64,000 bases of DNA from Gemmatimonadota bacterium. GTDB taxonomy: Bacteria > Gemmatimonadota > Gemmatimonadetes > Gemmatimonadales > Gemmatimonadaceae. Within the stretch, counting starts at the first letter, position 1, and each line of letters opens with the position of its first letter. The DNA lies in contig JAQBQB010000010.1 of NCBI GenBank assembly GCA_028287235.1, forward strand, positions 248,001 to 312,000, in the 5' to 3' direction. Position numbers and translations under genes: made by a program. The notes below the pieces were generated by a model. The model was not told where the DNA came from, did not search any database, and saw only the letters and a program-made list of their open reading frames with translations. Shown piece after piece: positions 36,245 through 45,359 of this stretch.

Positions 36245-38695
36245 CGCGACCGACGGATCGACGGCGGCGGCACGGCGCGCCGGCAGCCAACTGGCCACGA
36301 GCGCGACGGCCAGCAGCAGCACGCACGTGCCGCCGAGGGCGATCGGATCGGTGGAGCTCACGTTGTAGAGCAAGCGGCCCATGAAGCGCGTGAGCCCGAG
36401 GGCCGCGAGCAATCCGATACCGACGCCCACCGCCGCGAGCCCGAGGCCCTGCCGCGAGATCATTCGGCTCACGTCGGCGGGGCGTGCGCCGAGCGCCATG
36501 CGCACGCCGATCTCACGTTGGCGAAGGCTCACGCCGTACGCCATGACGCCATAGATGCCCACCGCGCCGAGCGTGAGGGCCACGACGCCGGCGACGCCGA
36601 GCAACACCATCGTGAAGCGCGTCCTCGCCGACGCGTCGGTGAGGACGCGCGACATCGGCTGCTCGTGAAAGGTCGGCAACGTGGAATCGAGACGATGCAC
36701 CGCCTCGCGCACCGCGGCCGTGAGCCGCGACGGATCGCCCTGGGTGCGCACGACGAGCGACACGCCCCCGTCCACGCTCACCCCCGAATCGTGCGCCGGC
36801 GTCACCTGCGCGAAATACGCGGCATCGTCAGCCGGCCTTTCGAGTGACTCGATGTGGACGTCGCCCACCACGCCCACGATCGTGAACCACGGCCCGTCGA
36901 TCCCCGGGCGAATGCGCTTGCCGAGCGGGTTGCCGTCCTTCCAGTACCGGTTCGCGAAGGCACGGCTGACGATCGCTTCCAGCGACGGACGCGCAGCATC
37001 CTGCGCACCGAAAGAACGGCCCGACAGCATCGGGATTCCCATCGCCTTGAAGTACTCGGCGCTCACCCACACCTGGTCGTGCACGGCCGGCACCGTGTTC
37101 TTGAGCGGCATGTGATCTTCCACGCCGAGCGCACCGTTGTCGTGGCCGTCGCCCAATGGCAACCAGGTGGTGAAGCCGGCGGCGTCGACGCCGGGAATGG
37201 CTCGAACGGCGTCGGCGAGCGCGTTGAAGTACTGCATCCGCGCCACGGCATTCGGATACTTCGCGTCGGGAAGAGAGATGCGCATGGTGAGCACGCGATC
37301 GGCGTCGAACCCCGGCGTCACGGCACGCAGGCGCGCGAAACTGCGGAGCATGAGGCCCGAGCCGGCGACGAGGACCAGCGCCAGCGCGACCTGCACGACG
37401 ACGAGCACGTTGCGCGAGTGCTGCTTCGCGACGCCCGACGTCGCAGCGCGGCCGGAGTCCTTGAGGACGGTGGAGAGCGGAATCTTGCGCGCGCGCAGCA
37501 TCGGGATCAGACTCACCGCGAACGCCGCCAGCAGTGTCGCCGCCACGGCAAAGGCGATGACGCGCGCGTCGACGGCAACCTCACCGAGCCTCGGGAGCGA
37601 GATGCCTTCCGGCAACGTGCCGAGTGCGCGAACCGCCATGGCGGCGATCGCCAACCCGATCGCTCCCCCGAGCGCGGCGAGCAGCAGCGCCTCGCTGAGA
37701 TACTGCGCGAGAATCGTCCCGCGGCTCGCGCCGAGCGCGGTCCGCACGGCAAGCTCGCGGTGGCGCGCTTCGCCGCGGACCAGAAAGAGATTCGCCACGT
37801 TCGCGCAGGCGATGAGCAGCACCAGCCCGCCGGTACCGAAGAGGATCCAGAGCAGCGGACCGACGTCGCCGATGACCACGTCGCGGAGCGGACGGATGAG
37901 CGACCGAAGATGCACCTTCTCGAACATCGCCGGCGGAATGTCGCTCGGGAATTCATCGAGCATGCGCGGCAGGATGCGATTCAGGTCGGCGGCGGCAGCA
38001 TCGCGGCTCACGCCCGGCTTGAGCCGCGCGACGACCTGATAGTTGAAGCTCCCCGGCGCGCTGTGCTCCGGATCGAAGTGCGTGGGATACCAGAGCTCCG
38101 CGGACGCGCGCGGAAACTGAAAGCGCGCCGGCATGATGCCGATGATCTGGTTTGGTCTGCCGTCGATCAGCACGCGCGAGCCGACGACGTGCAGATCGCC
38201 GCCGAATTTCTTCTCCCACAGTCCCTGCGAGAGGAGCACCACGCCCGGCACATTGGTGCGGTCTTCGCCTGGCGCGAAGGTGCGGCCGGCGAGCGGGGTC
38301 ACGCCGAGCGTAGGCAGCAGGCTCGCGCTCACGCCCACGGCACTCACCCGCTCGGCGTCGGCGCCGTTGCCCGTGCCCGACGCCAGATTGACTTCGTCGT
38401 CGCGGTAGGAGCCGATGCCGTCGAAGACGGTGTTATGCCGTTGGTACAGCAGGAACGTCGCGTCGGACTGATCGACTTGGTTGATCCCGGGCACGACGAT
38501 GCTGTGCGCGAGGCTGACGAGCCGCTCCGGATCGGCATATGGTAGCGGCCGCAGCAGCACGCCGTTCACGATGCTGAACAACGCCGTCGTCGCGCCGATT
38601 CCCAACGCCAGCACGAGCAGCGTGGTGAGGCTGAACAGCGGAGCGCGGCGCAGACGGCGCCAGGCGTGGCGTAGCTCGTGGAACGGGCCTGTCAT
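36230..38695 (-). CDS. ADOP-type ABC permease (FtsX/MacB family), copy 3
   Basis: 821 residues starting almost directly with the first helix (FSLTTLLVLALGIGATTALF, about 20-39), so there is no N-terminal prefix domain, unlike the two other copies. Two MacB-core/FtsX units follow; RHRELAVRTALGASRGTI and REIGVRMALGARPADV are the conserved cytoplasmic loops. No padR or ATPase adjoins. Its stop overlaps the stop region of the MBL-fold gene on the opposite strand. It is divergent from the pyrophosphatase gene with only about 19 bases between start codons. Confidence 0.92.
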   Translation of the reverse strand: MTGPFHELRHAWRRLRRAPLFSLTTLLVLALGIGATTALFSIVNGVLLRPLPYADPERLVSLAHSIVVPGINQVDQSDATFLLYQRHNTVFDGIGSYRDDEVNLASGTGNGADAERVSAVGVSASLLPTLGVTPLAGRTFAPGEDRTNVPGVVLLSQGLWEKKFGGDLHVVGSRVLIDGRPNQIIGIMPARFQFPRASAELWYPTHFDPEHSAPGSFNYQVVARLKPGVSRDAAAADLNRILPRMLDEFPSDIPPAMFEKVHLRSLIRPLRDVVIGDVGPLLWILFGTGGLVLLIACANVANLFLVRGEARHRELAVRTALGASRGTILAQYLSEALLLAALGGAIGLAIAAMAVRALGTLPEGISLPRLGEVAVDARVIAFAVAATLLAAFAVSLIPMLRARKIPLSTVLKDSGRAATSGVAKQHSRNVLVVVQVALALVLVAGSGLMLRSFARLRAVTPGFDADRVLTMRISLPDAKYPNAVARMQYFNALADAVRAIPGVDAAGFTTWLPLGDGHDNGALGVEDHMPLKNTVPAVHDQVWVSAEYFKAMGIPMLSGRSFGAQDAARPSLEAIVSRAFANRYWKDGNPLGKRIRPGIDGPWFTIVGVVGDVHIESLERPADDAAYFAQVTPAHDSGVSVDGGVSLVVRTQGDPSRLTAAVREAVHRLDSTLPTFHEQPMSRVLTDASARTRFTMVLLGVAGVVALTLGAVGIYGVMAYGVSLRQREIGVRMALGARPADVSRMISRQGLGLAAVGVGIGLLAALGLTRFMGRLLYNVSSTDPIALGGTCVLLLAVALVASWLPARRAAAVDPSVALRSD

Positions 38696-38714
38696 GATGC
38701 CATCGGAGTGTGGG

Positions 38715-39290
38715 ATGCGAAAGCTACGACACCTGACCAGATTCCGTTACATGCCGCGCCGCTCCGTGCCTATCGGTCAGAGCCGTCTTCCCGCGTTCGA
38801 TCGGCAGTCGGGCGATCTGAATGCCGTAGTCGAAGCCGTTCGCGGAAGCCGGAACAAGTTCACCTTCGACCGTGGCTACGGTCACTTCACGTTGACCGGG
38901 GTGCTCACCGCCGGAGCGAGCTTTCCCTTCGACTTCGGATTCATTCCCTCCACGACGGGCGAAGACGGCGATCCGCTCGACGTGCTGGTGCTGATGGACG
39001 AACCCGCGTTCGTCGGCGCGGTGGTGCCCAGCCGGTTGATCGGCGCGATCGAAGCGGAGCAGACGGAGGAGTCCGGCGAGACGGTGCGCAACGACCGGTT
39101 GATCGCCGTCGCGTGCAAGTCGCATCAATACGGAGACGCGAAGTCCCTCGACGATCTGCCGAGCAATCTGGTGCGCGAAATCGAGCACTTCTTCATTTCG
39201 TACAACGAAGTGAAGGGCGTGACGTTCACGCCGATCGGTCGCGCTGGGCCGCGGCGCGCGGCGAACCTGGTGCGCGCCGCGAAAGGTTAG
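38715..39290 (+). CDS. Inorganic pyrophosphatase (family I-like)
   Basis: 191 residues. DGDPLDV matches the family I signature with its metal-binding aspartates, and the preceding FPFDFGFIPSTTGEDGDP is the usual lead-in. FDRGYGHFTLTGVL and AVACKSHQYGDAKSLDDLP fit later family segments. It hydrolyses pyrophosphate to phosphate in the cytoplasm. The N-terminus is basic and slightly longer than usual. ATG 38715 is chosen because GGAG lies 6 bases upstream; ATG 38751 would remove the basic tail. Divergent from ADOP permease 3. Confidence 0.85.
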   Translation: MRKLRHLTRFRYMPRRSVPIGQSRLPAFDRQSGDLNAVVEAVRGSRNKFTFDRGYGHFTLTGVLTAGASFPFDFGFIPSTTGEDGDPLDVLVLMDEPAFVGAVVPSRLIGAIEAEQTEESGETVRNDRLIAVACKSHQYGDAKSLDDLPSNLVREIEHFFISYNEVKGVTFTPIGRAGPRRAANLVRAAKG

Positions 39291-39309
39291 CCACGGGCTG
39301 AACGCCATC

Positions 39310-39900
39310 TCACGACAGCAGTCGCGACAGCGCGTCGGGATGAATGTGCAGGCCGAGCAAGCCGGCGAGTCCCATGAGGAACCCCAGCCCCGTGGGCACC
39401 ATCGCGATCCAATAGAGCCATCGCTTGTGCGTGAGCGACGTGAGGGCGAGCAGCGAGATGGCGAGTGCGACGAGCGTGTCGGAGAGATCGAACTGATCGT
39501 CGCGATAGTTCAGCGAGTCGTACGTCGTCGACGCGGCCACCGCCAGCGCGCGCACCGAATCCTTCTTGGTCGCCTGATCGGCAACGAGCGCCTTGTAGCG
39601 CGCGATCGCCGAATCGATCGCCGGCCGCTGGGCCGGAGTGGCCGCGCTTCGCGCGATCAAGAGCTGCGTGAGCTCGGCTTGGCCAATTTCCTGGCGGATG
39701 TTCCGCGCCTGGTAGAAGCTCCAGTTGTCGATCTTGTCGGCCTGCGCCTGCTGCATGGCCTGGACGATGTTGTCGTCCTTCACCTTGCAGATGCCCATGA
39801 AGGTCGCGAGCAGCGCGACGGTGATGGCGACCCAGGTGTTGAGACGGGCGTGCGCGGGATTGGCGGCTGCTTCGGCGGGCTCGATCGGATCGATTTCCAT
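39310..39900 (-). CDS. DUF4337 membrane protein
   Basis: 196 residues with an N-terminal helix (WVAITVALLATFMGICKV, about 23-40), then the family-defining KVKDDNIVQAMQQAQADKIDNW and FYQARNIRQ, a helical soluble middle (about 60-135) and two C-terminal membrane helices. DUF4337 has no established function; predicted topology puts the helical middle on one side of the inner membrane. It is tail to tail with the pyrophosphatase gene and divergent from the next small gene. Confidence 0.88.
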   Translation of the reverse strand: MEIDPIEPAEAAANPAHARLNTWVAITVALLATFMGICKVKDDNIVQAMQQAQADKIDNWSFYQARNIRQEIGQAELTQLLIARSAATPAQRPAIDSAIARYKALVADQATKKDSVRALAVAASTTYDSLNYRDDQFDLSDTLVALAISLLALTSLTHKRWLYWIAMVPTGLGFLMGLAGLLGLHIHPDALSRLLS

Positions 39901-40003
39901 AGCCAGGAAAGGTAGGAATTGCCGATTCAGTGTCCTACGACAATTTTCTTAGTCGCCGGAGCTATGTTCCGTGAGCTCGGCTACCACGCCCTTCCGACAG
40001 GTC

Positions 40004-40396
40004 ATGCCTCTTCCCGGCTTCATCCGCCGCCACGCGCTCGCCCTGAGCCTCGCCGCGGTGATCCTTCTGCCGATCATCGTCTTCACGCTGTGGACGGCGA
40101 TCACGTTGAGCTACAGCTATTCCAAGGGCGAGCGCGCCGGCTTCCTGCAGAAAGTCTCGAAGCGCGGGTGGCTGTGCAAGACCTGGGAGGGCGAGCTGCA
40201 GATGACGGCGATTCCGGGATCGACGCCGGAGAAGTTCATCTTCAGCACCCGGTCGGATTCGATCGCGGCCGAGTTGAACAAGGTGAGCGGCGAACGAGTG
40301 GTTCTCGACTACGAGCAGCACAAGGGTGTGCCCGGATCGTGCTTCGGGGACACCGAATACTTCATCACCGGCGTCCGGAAAGTCACCACGCCGTAA
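40004..40396 (+). CDS. Conserved small membrane protein
   Basis: 130 residues with one N-terminal helix (about 10-32) and a conserved extramembrane segment: SYSKGERAGFLQKVSKRGWLCKTWEGELQM, then LDYEQHKGVPGSCFGDTEYFITGV. Homologues in Proteobacteria and Bacteroidota are often misnamed 6-phosphogluconate dehydrogenase, but no such domain is present. Two Cys (in WLCKTW and GSCFGD) might pair. Function unknown. ATG 40004 has ACAGG just upstream; a GTG at 39971 is possible. It is 17 bases before the dipeptidase gene, so co-transcription is likely. Confidence 0.75.
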   Translation: MPLPGFIRRHALALSLAAVILLPIIVFTLWTAITLSYSYSKGERAGFLQKVSKRGWLCKTWEGELQMTAIPGSTPEKFIFSTRSDSIAAELNKVSGERVVLDYEQHKGVPGSCFGDTEYFITGVRKVTTP

Positions 40397-40413
40397 CACA
40401 CCTCGAGTCCTTC

Positions 40414-41676
40414 ATGCGCGCACATTCCGCCATCGTGTTGCTCCTCGCCGCCGCGGCGCCGCTCACGGCGCAGACCACGAACGCGCCCGTCACCGATCCA
40501 TACATGGCGCGCGCGCTTCGCGTGCTCGCCAAGTCGCCGGTGATCGACGGGCACAACGACCTTCCGTGGCGCATCCGCGAAGACACCGTGCATCCCCACG
40601 ACGTGGAAGCGTACGACCTGCGCAAGCGCACGCCGGGCATGACCGATCTCGCGCGCCTGGCGAAGGGACATGTCGGCGGGCAGTTCTGGTCGATCTACAT
40701 CCCGGGCGAGCCGGGTGATTCGGCGTATGCGCCGAAGGGCAAGGTCGCGAGCACGCCGGGCTACGCCCGCGTGCAACTCGAGCAGATCGACATCGCGCGC
40801 AAGGTGATCGCGAAGTATCCGGAGCTCGAGTGGGCGCTCACCGCCGACGCGGTCCGCGCGTCGTTCGGGCATCACAAGGTGGGATCGCTACTCGGCCTCG
40901 AGGGCGGCCACGCGATCGAGAACTCGCTGCCGCTGCTGCAGACCTACTACGACCTCGGCGCGCGGTACATGACGTTGACGCACAACGTGACGCTCGACTG
41001 GGCCGACGCGGCGCTCGACGCGCCGAAACACGGCGGCCTCACGCCGTTCGGCCGCGAGGTAGTGCGCGAGATGAACCGGATGGGCATGCTCGTCGACCTG
41101 TCGCACGTGTCGCCGGGCACGATGAGCGCGGCGCTCGACGTCACGGAGGCGCCGGTGATCTTCTCGCACTCCGCGTCGCGCGCGCTCGTCAATCACCGGC
41201 GCAACGTGCCCGACTCCATCCTCGCTCGCCTGCCGAAGAACGGCGGCGTGGTGATGGTGCCGTTCGTGAACTCCTTCGTGTCGGCCGCCGTGCTGGCCGA
41301 CGACGACTCGCTGGCGAAGCATCCGAACTGGCGCGCGACGCATCCGCGTCCCACCGCGAGCGTGGCCGACGTGGCGGACCACATCGAGCACGTGCGCAAA
41401 GTCGCCGGCGTCGACCACGTGGGCATCGGCTCGGACTTCGACGGCATCACCGAGAACGTCGTGGGCCTGGAAGACGTCTCGACGTTTCCAGTCATCTTCG
41501 CCGAGCTCGCGCGCCGCGGTTGGAGCGACGCCGACCTCGCGAAGCTGGCGAGCGGAAATGTGTTGAGAGCTCTCAAACAGGCCGAGGCGGTCTCGGCGCG
41601 CCTCAAGAAGCAGCGCAAGCCGTCGACGGCAACGATCGAGCAGCTCGACGGGTTGAAGGGAAAGACGATTCCCTGA
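40414..41676 (+). CDS. M19 family membrane dipeptidase
   Basis: 420 residues with a signal peptide (about 1-19). VIDGHNDLPWR carries the first zinc HxD; GLEGGHAIENS, VDLSHVSPGT and VIFSHSASRAL supply the bridging Glu and further His ligands, and HVGIGSDFDGIT the terminal Asp. This is the renal-dipeptidase type, which tolerates a D-residue at the C-terminal side and can split L,D- or D-containing dipeptides. It is convergent with the M55 D-aminopeptidase gene 35 bases away, which suggests D-peptide scavenging. The extra open frame upstream overlaps the small membrane gene and is not used. Confidence 0.95.
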   Translation: MRAHSAIVLLLAAAAPLTAQTTNAPVTDPYMARALRVLAKSPVIDGHNDLPWRIREDTVHPHDVEAYDLRKRTPGMTDLARLAKGHVGGQFWSIYIPGEPGDSAYAPKGKVASTPGYARVQLEQIDIARKVIAKYPELEWALTADAVRASFGHHKVGSLLGLEGGHAIENSLPLLQTYYDLGARYMTLTHNVTLDWADAALDAPKHGGLTPFGREVVREMNRMGMLVDLSHVSPGTMSAALDVTEAPVIFSHSASRALVNHRRNVPDSILARLPKNGGVVMVPFVNSFVSAAVLADDDSLAKHPNWRATHPRPTASVADVADHIEHVRKVAGVDHVGIGSDFDGITENVVGLEDVSTFPVIFAELARRGWSDADLAKLASGNVLRALKQAEAVSARLKKQRKPSTATIEQLDGLKGKTIP

Positions 41677-41711
41677 GCTCGACCCGTTTGAAAAGATCTC
41701 GGGATGACGGC

Positions 41712-42614
41712 TTACGGCGTCATCGTCGGATCATAGCTCGTCACGAACTCGAGGAACTTCGACACCTCGATCATGTCGCGCCCGACGAGCCGCGCGGTAT
41801 GGGCATCGACGCGTTGGACGCTCGTGAGATAGCCGAGCAGCTCCACCGGGCGGTAGTTCTTGAACGAGACGTCGACGGTGACGGGCTTCGTCATCACGTA
41901 CGGCTTCATCTCCGCGCGGCGGCCCACCGCGATCTTCGCGTGGTCGCGGATGAGACCCTGCGCCACCGCCGGCAACATCGTCGCCGCCGAGTGAAAGCCG
42001 ATCGCGTGCTTCACCGCCACACCTTCGATGTTGCCCAACCGCTGCTTCGTCTCGCCCACGATCGCGTCGTCGCCGGTGATCATGACGACGGGCACGCCGA
42101 AGTGCGCCGCGATCGCCGCGTTGATGCCGGCCTCCGACTGCGGCGTGCCGTTCAGCGCGATCCGCGTGAGCAGCGCGCTCGACATGGTGTGCGCACGCAC
42201 GCCGGTGGTGCTCGTCGTTGCCGCGTGGTAGCCGATGAAGATCACCGCCGCGAAGCTCGAGTCGATCCCTTCCATCATGCCGAGCGGACGCGGAAAGGAG
42301 CGAACGACAGTGATCGGCACCGTCGTCGGCAAGTCGTCGATGAGCAGCGATTCACCGTTGCCATGCGAGTCGCTGATCACGAATTCCGTGGCGCCGGCGT
42401 CGCGCGCGCCCTGGATGGCGGCGTTCACCTCCGCCGTCATCCACTTGCGCGCCTGCCCGTACTCGAAGCTCGCGGGCGACAGTTGATCGGCGGAGGCGAC
42501 GCCGGTGATGCCCTCCATGTCCACGGAGATGTAGACCTTGAGGGGACGTTGCGCGGACACGAGCGACGCGGCGGCGCAGAGCGCGAGGGCCGCGAAAGAG
42601 AGAGTGCGATTCAT
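41712..42614 (-). CDS. M55 family D-aminopeptidase (DppA-like)
   Basis: 300 residues with a signal peptide (about 1-21), so it is exported, whereas B. subtilis DppA is cytoplasmic. YISVDMEGITGV has the metal Asp-x-Glu pair, ISDSHGNGESL the SHG motif, and IFIGYHAATTS and NGTPQSEAGINA continue the family pattern. DppA-type enzymes release N-terminal D-amino acids such as D-Ala. It is convergent with the M19 dipeptidase gene. Confidence 0.93.
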   Translation of the reverse strand: MNRTLSFAALALCAAASLVSAQRPLKVYISVDMEGITGVASADQLSPASFEYGQARKWMTAEVNAAIQGARDAGATEFVISDSHGNGESLLIDDLPTTVPITVVRSFPRPLGMMEGIDSSFAAVIFIGYHAATTSTTGVRAHTMSSALLTRIALNGTPQSEAGINAAIAAHFGVPVVMITGDDAIVGETKQRLGNIEGVAVKHAIGFHSAATMLPAVAQGLIRDHAKIAVGRRAEMKPYVMTKPVTVDVSFKNYRPVELLGYLTSVQRVDAHTARLVGRDMIEVSKFLEFVTSYDPTMTP

Positions 42615-42651
42615 GGACCCAACGATGGGGCGCCCGGAGGAAAACAGCTAG

Positions 42652-42677
42652 TTGGACACCCGTGCGAGCTCTAAATT
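42652..42677 (+). promoter_or_regulatory. Candidate promoter elements before the esterase gene
   Basis: TTGGAC (42652-42657) and TAAATT (42672-42677) resemble -35 and -10 boxes, but the 14-base spacing is short. They lie in the divergent gap between the M55 and alpha/beta hydrolase genes. Confidence 0.2.
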
Positions 42678-42710
42678 GCCCCGCATCTCCGCCGCCGCGC
42701 AGGAACACCG

Positions 42711-43511
42711 ATGAAACGCCGCTCCTTTGTCACAACCAGCGCCGCGCTGCTCGGGGGCGCGGCGCTTCCGGCCGAATCGCAGCCGCGGGCCGCGGAGCCC
42801 AAGACCTACGTGCTCGTCGCCGGCGCGTGGTTCGGCGGCTGGTTCTACGGGCCCGTCGCGCAGCGGCTCCGCGCGCTCGGCCACCGCGTCTACACACCGA
42901 CGCAGACCGGCCTCGGCGACCGCCGGCATCTGCTGTCGCGCGACATCACCATCGACACCTTCGTCACCGACGTGACGAACCTGATTGAATTCGAGGAGCT
43001 GCGCGACGTGATCCTCGTGGGGCACGGCAGCGGTGGCGCGACGGTATCGGGTGTCGCCGACCGGCTGGGAGACCAGATCCACCATCTCGTGTTCCTCGAT
43101 GCGTTGCTGCTCCGCAGCGGCCAAAGCGTGTTCGACATCCTTCCCCCCGCCATTCGAGGGGAGCGCGAGCAGCTCGCGACCGACCGGTTCGACGGCGTGG
43201 CCTTCCCGCCGCCGGAGAGCTACGACGACATGGGCGTATCGCGGGGACCAGTCTCCGACTGGCTGCGCCGGCACGCGACGCCGCATCCCCTCGGCGCGTT
43301 CGAGAGTCCGTTGCGCATGACGCATCCGGTGGGCAACCGGCGGCCGGTGACGTATGTATCGTTCACGTCGCCGCCGCTGCCGACGATCGAGGCGAGCAGA
43401 CGGCTGGCGCGGTCGCAGCCGGGCTGGAAGTGGTTGGAGATCGGCGCGGGACACGCGGCGCCGGTGACCGCGCCCGATGACGTGGCACGCCTGCTCGCGA
43501 ATGTCATCTAG
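42711..43511 (+). CDS. Exported alpha/beta hydrolase (EstC/salicylate esterase type)
   Basis: 266 residues with a Tat-like signal (MKRRSFVTTSAALLGGAAL). YVLVAGAWFGGWFYGPVAQRLRALGH is the family start, VGHGSGG places the nucleophile at Ser107, and EIGAGHAAPVTAPDDVA carries the catalytic His. This belongs to the alpha/beta hydrolase group of plant methylesterases and bacterial EstC. Substrate unknown. AGGAACACCG before the ATG provides a ribosome-binding site. Confidence 0.88.
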   Translation: MKRRSFVTTSAALLGGAALPAESQPRAAEPKTYVLVAGAWFGGWFYGPVAQRLRALGHRVYTPTQTGLGDRRHLLSRDITIDTFVTDVTNLIEFEELRDVILVGHGSGGATVSGVADRLGDQIHHLVFLDALLLRSGQSVFDILPPAIRGEREQLATDRFDGVAFPPPESYDDMGVSRGPVSDWLRRHATPHPLGAFESPLRMTHPVGNRRPVTYVSFTSPPLPTIEASRRLARSQPGWKWLEIGAGHAAPVTAPDDVARLLANVI

Positions 43512-43636
43512 CCGACAGCACTAAACTCCCGACTCAACGGCTTGGGATTTCCTCGCGCGCCCCGGCACGGAAGATGACTTGCTGAGCCGGAAACCTCCCA
43601 CGCGATCCCGTCTCATGGTTTCCGCACCACTCGTTC

Positions 43637-45349
43637 GTGTCCCGTAAGTCGCTCGCGATCGCCGCCCTTCTCGGCGCGGCAGGAATGGCGCACGCCCAGA
43701 CGCCGGCACAAACGCCCGCGAGCGCATCGTGTAACGGTCAAACGATCTCGCGGATCACCGTCGATGCCGGCCGGCCGCCCTTCGAGGGCTCGGCGCGGAA
43801 GTGGCGCGCCATGGCGCGTGCCGTCGGGCTGCACCACGCGACCACGCGCGCGTCGGTCATTCGCACCTATCTCGTGCTGCGCGAAGGCGACGTCTGCACC
43901 GATGAGCGGCGCGCCGAGTCGGAGCGCATCCTGCGCGCGCTTCCCTTCCTGGCTGACGCGTCGGTGCGCGCGCTTCCCGACTCGGCGGGAGGCGTTCGTC
44001 TGCACATCGTCACGACCGACGAAATTCCGGTGCTCGTGTCGGGCGCGATTCGGCGCGGCGGACCGTCGGCGCTGTCGCTCGGCAACTCGAACATCAGCGG
44101 GTTGGGCATCCGCGCCTTCGCCGGCGTCGAGCGGGGATACACCTACCGCAACGGCGCGCACCTCGAGGCATCGCAGTACGCAGCGTTTGGCCATCCGCTC
44201 GTCTCGATGATCGATCTCTCGAAAGATCCATTGGGCGGGCACGTCGAGCTCGGCCTGTCGCATCCCTTTCTCACCGACCTCCAGCGCGGATCGTTCCAGG
44301 CGACCTTTCGCCGGGCGTACGACTATCCCACTCTGCTGCGTCCCGCCGGCGACAACGTCGCGTTGGGCGTCAATCACGAACGCTGGTCAGTTGGCGGCGT
44401 GGCGCGAACGGAGATCGGCGGGCTGGTCGCGCTGCTGGGTGGCGCCGCGATGGGTACGCGCATCACGCCGGGCTCGCAGGCGGTGTTCGTTACCGATTCG
44501 GGGATCGTGCCCGATCCGGACACCGCGATTCGTCGCCGCTATCCGGGCTTCAACTCGACGCGGCTCGGCGGTCTGGTCGGCGTGAGGCGGATCAGCTACT
44601 CGACGGTGACCGGCTATGACGCGCTCTTCGCGTCGCAGGACATCATGACCGGCATTCAGATCGGCACGCTCGCTGCGCCCGGAATGGTGATGCCGGGGCG
44701 CGGCGACGTGCTGGTGGCGAACAGCGCCTATGCCGGCGCCGTGATCGGACGCTCGATGTTCGGCGCGCAGTTCGAGAGCGAGGCGCGCCGCGACTTCACC
44801 GGCGGGCTGTGGGATTCGATGATGGGCAGCGGCCGGGTCGCGTGGTATCTCAAGACGTCGCCGGGCGTCCTGTTCAACATCGCCGACGAAGTGTCGGTTG
44901 CCCGGCGCAGCCGGCTCCCGACGCAGCTCACCTTCTCCGATCCGAACGGCGGCGTGCGCGGCTACGCGGCGTCGCGACTCGCCGGCGAGGAACGAAACGT
45001 GGTGCGCGCCGAGCTGCGGTGGGCGCATCCGGCGTTGATCCGCCACTCCGACGCCGGCATCGCGCTCTTCGCCGATGCGGGAACGCTCTGGGCGGGCGAG
45101 GTGCCGTACGGGAGCAACGCGTCGCGGCAGAGCGTGGGCTTGAGCATTCTCGCCGCGTATCCGACGCAGTCGAAGCGGCTCTACCGCGTCGACTTCGCCA
45201 TACCCGTCCAGCGCAGCAACGTTCGCGGTATCGAGATTCGGTTCAGCAGCGGCGATCCCACGTCGGCGTTCTGGACCGAGCCCGACGACGTCACGCGCTC
45301 GCGGTTGGCGCCCGTACCGTCCTCGCTGTTCGCCTGGCCGGCGCGGTGA
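43637..45349 (+). CDS. Omp85/TamA-like outer-membrane protein
   Basis: 570 residues: signal peptide (about 1-21, AHAQT), one POTRA-like domain (about 35-125: SRITVDAGRPPFEG, then GVRLHIVTTDEIPVL) and a C-terminal 16-strand-type barrel. GGVRGYAASRLAGEERNVVRAELR is the Omp85 loop-6 RGY motif region. It is shorter than BamA and carries few POTRA domains, so it is nearer to patatin-associated or TamA-type members. Translation starts at a GTG. The alpha/beta hydrolase gene begins 11 bases downstream, so both may form an operon. Confidence 0.85.
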   Translation: MSRKSLAIAALLGAAGMAHAQTPAQTPASASCNGQTISRITVDAGRPPFEGSARKWRAMARAVGLHHATTRASVIRTYLVLREGDVCTDERRAESERILRALPFLADASVRALPDSAGGVRLHIVTTDEIPVLVSGAIRRGGPSALSLGNSNISGLGIRAFAGVERGYTYRNGAHLEASQYAAFGHPLVSMIDLSKDPLGGHVELGLSHPFLTDLQRGSFQATFRRAYDYPTLLRPAGDNVALGVNHERWSVGGVARTEIGGLVALLGGAAMGTRITPGSQAVFVTDSGIVPDPDTAIRRRYPGFNSTRLGGLVGVRRISYSTVTGYDALFASQDIMTGIQIGTLAAPGMVMPGRGDVLVANSAYAGAVIGRSMFGAQFESEARRDFTGGLWDSMMGSGRVAWYLKTSPGVLFNIADEVSVARRSRLPTQLTFSDPNGGVRGYAASRLAGEERNVVRAELRWAHPALIRHSDAGIALFADAGTLWAGEVPYGSNASRQSVGLSILAAYPTQSKRLYRVDFAIPVQRSNVRGIEIRFSSGDPTSAFWTEPDDVTRSRLAPVPSSLFAWPAR

Positions 45350-45359
45350 TCGACGCGTG

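Noticed and set aside
36854-38545. 563-codon plus-strand frame over ADOP permease 3
   Set aside because: Antisense shadow with strongly biased Arg/His/Asp composition.
39919-40413. 165-residue N-terminal extension of the M19 dipeptidase
   Set aside because: Lies in a different frame over the small membrane protein gene; the dipeptidase has its own signal peptide from ATG 40414.
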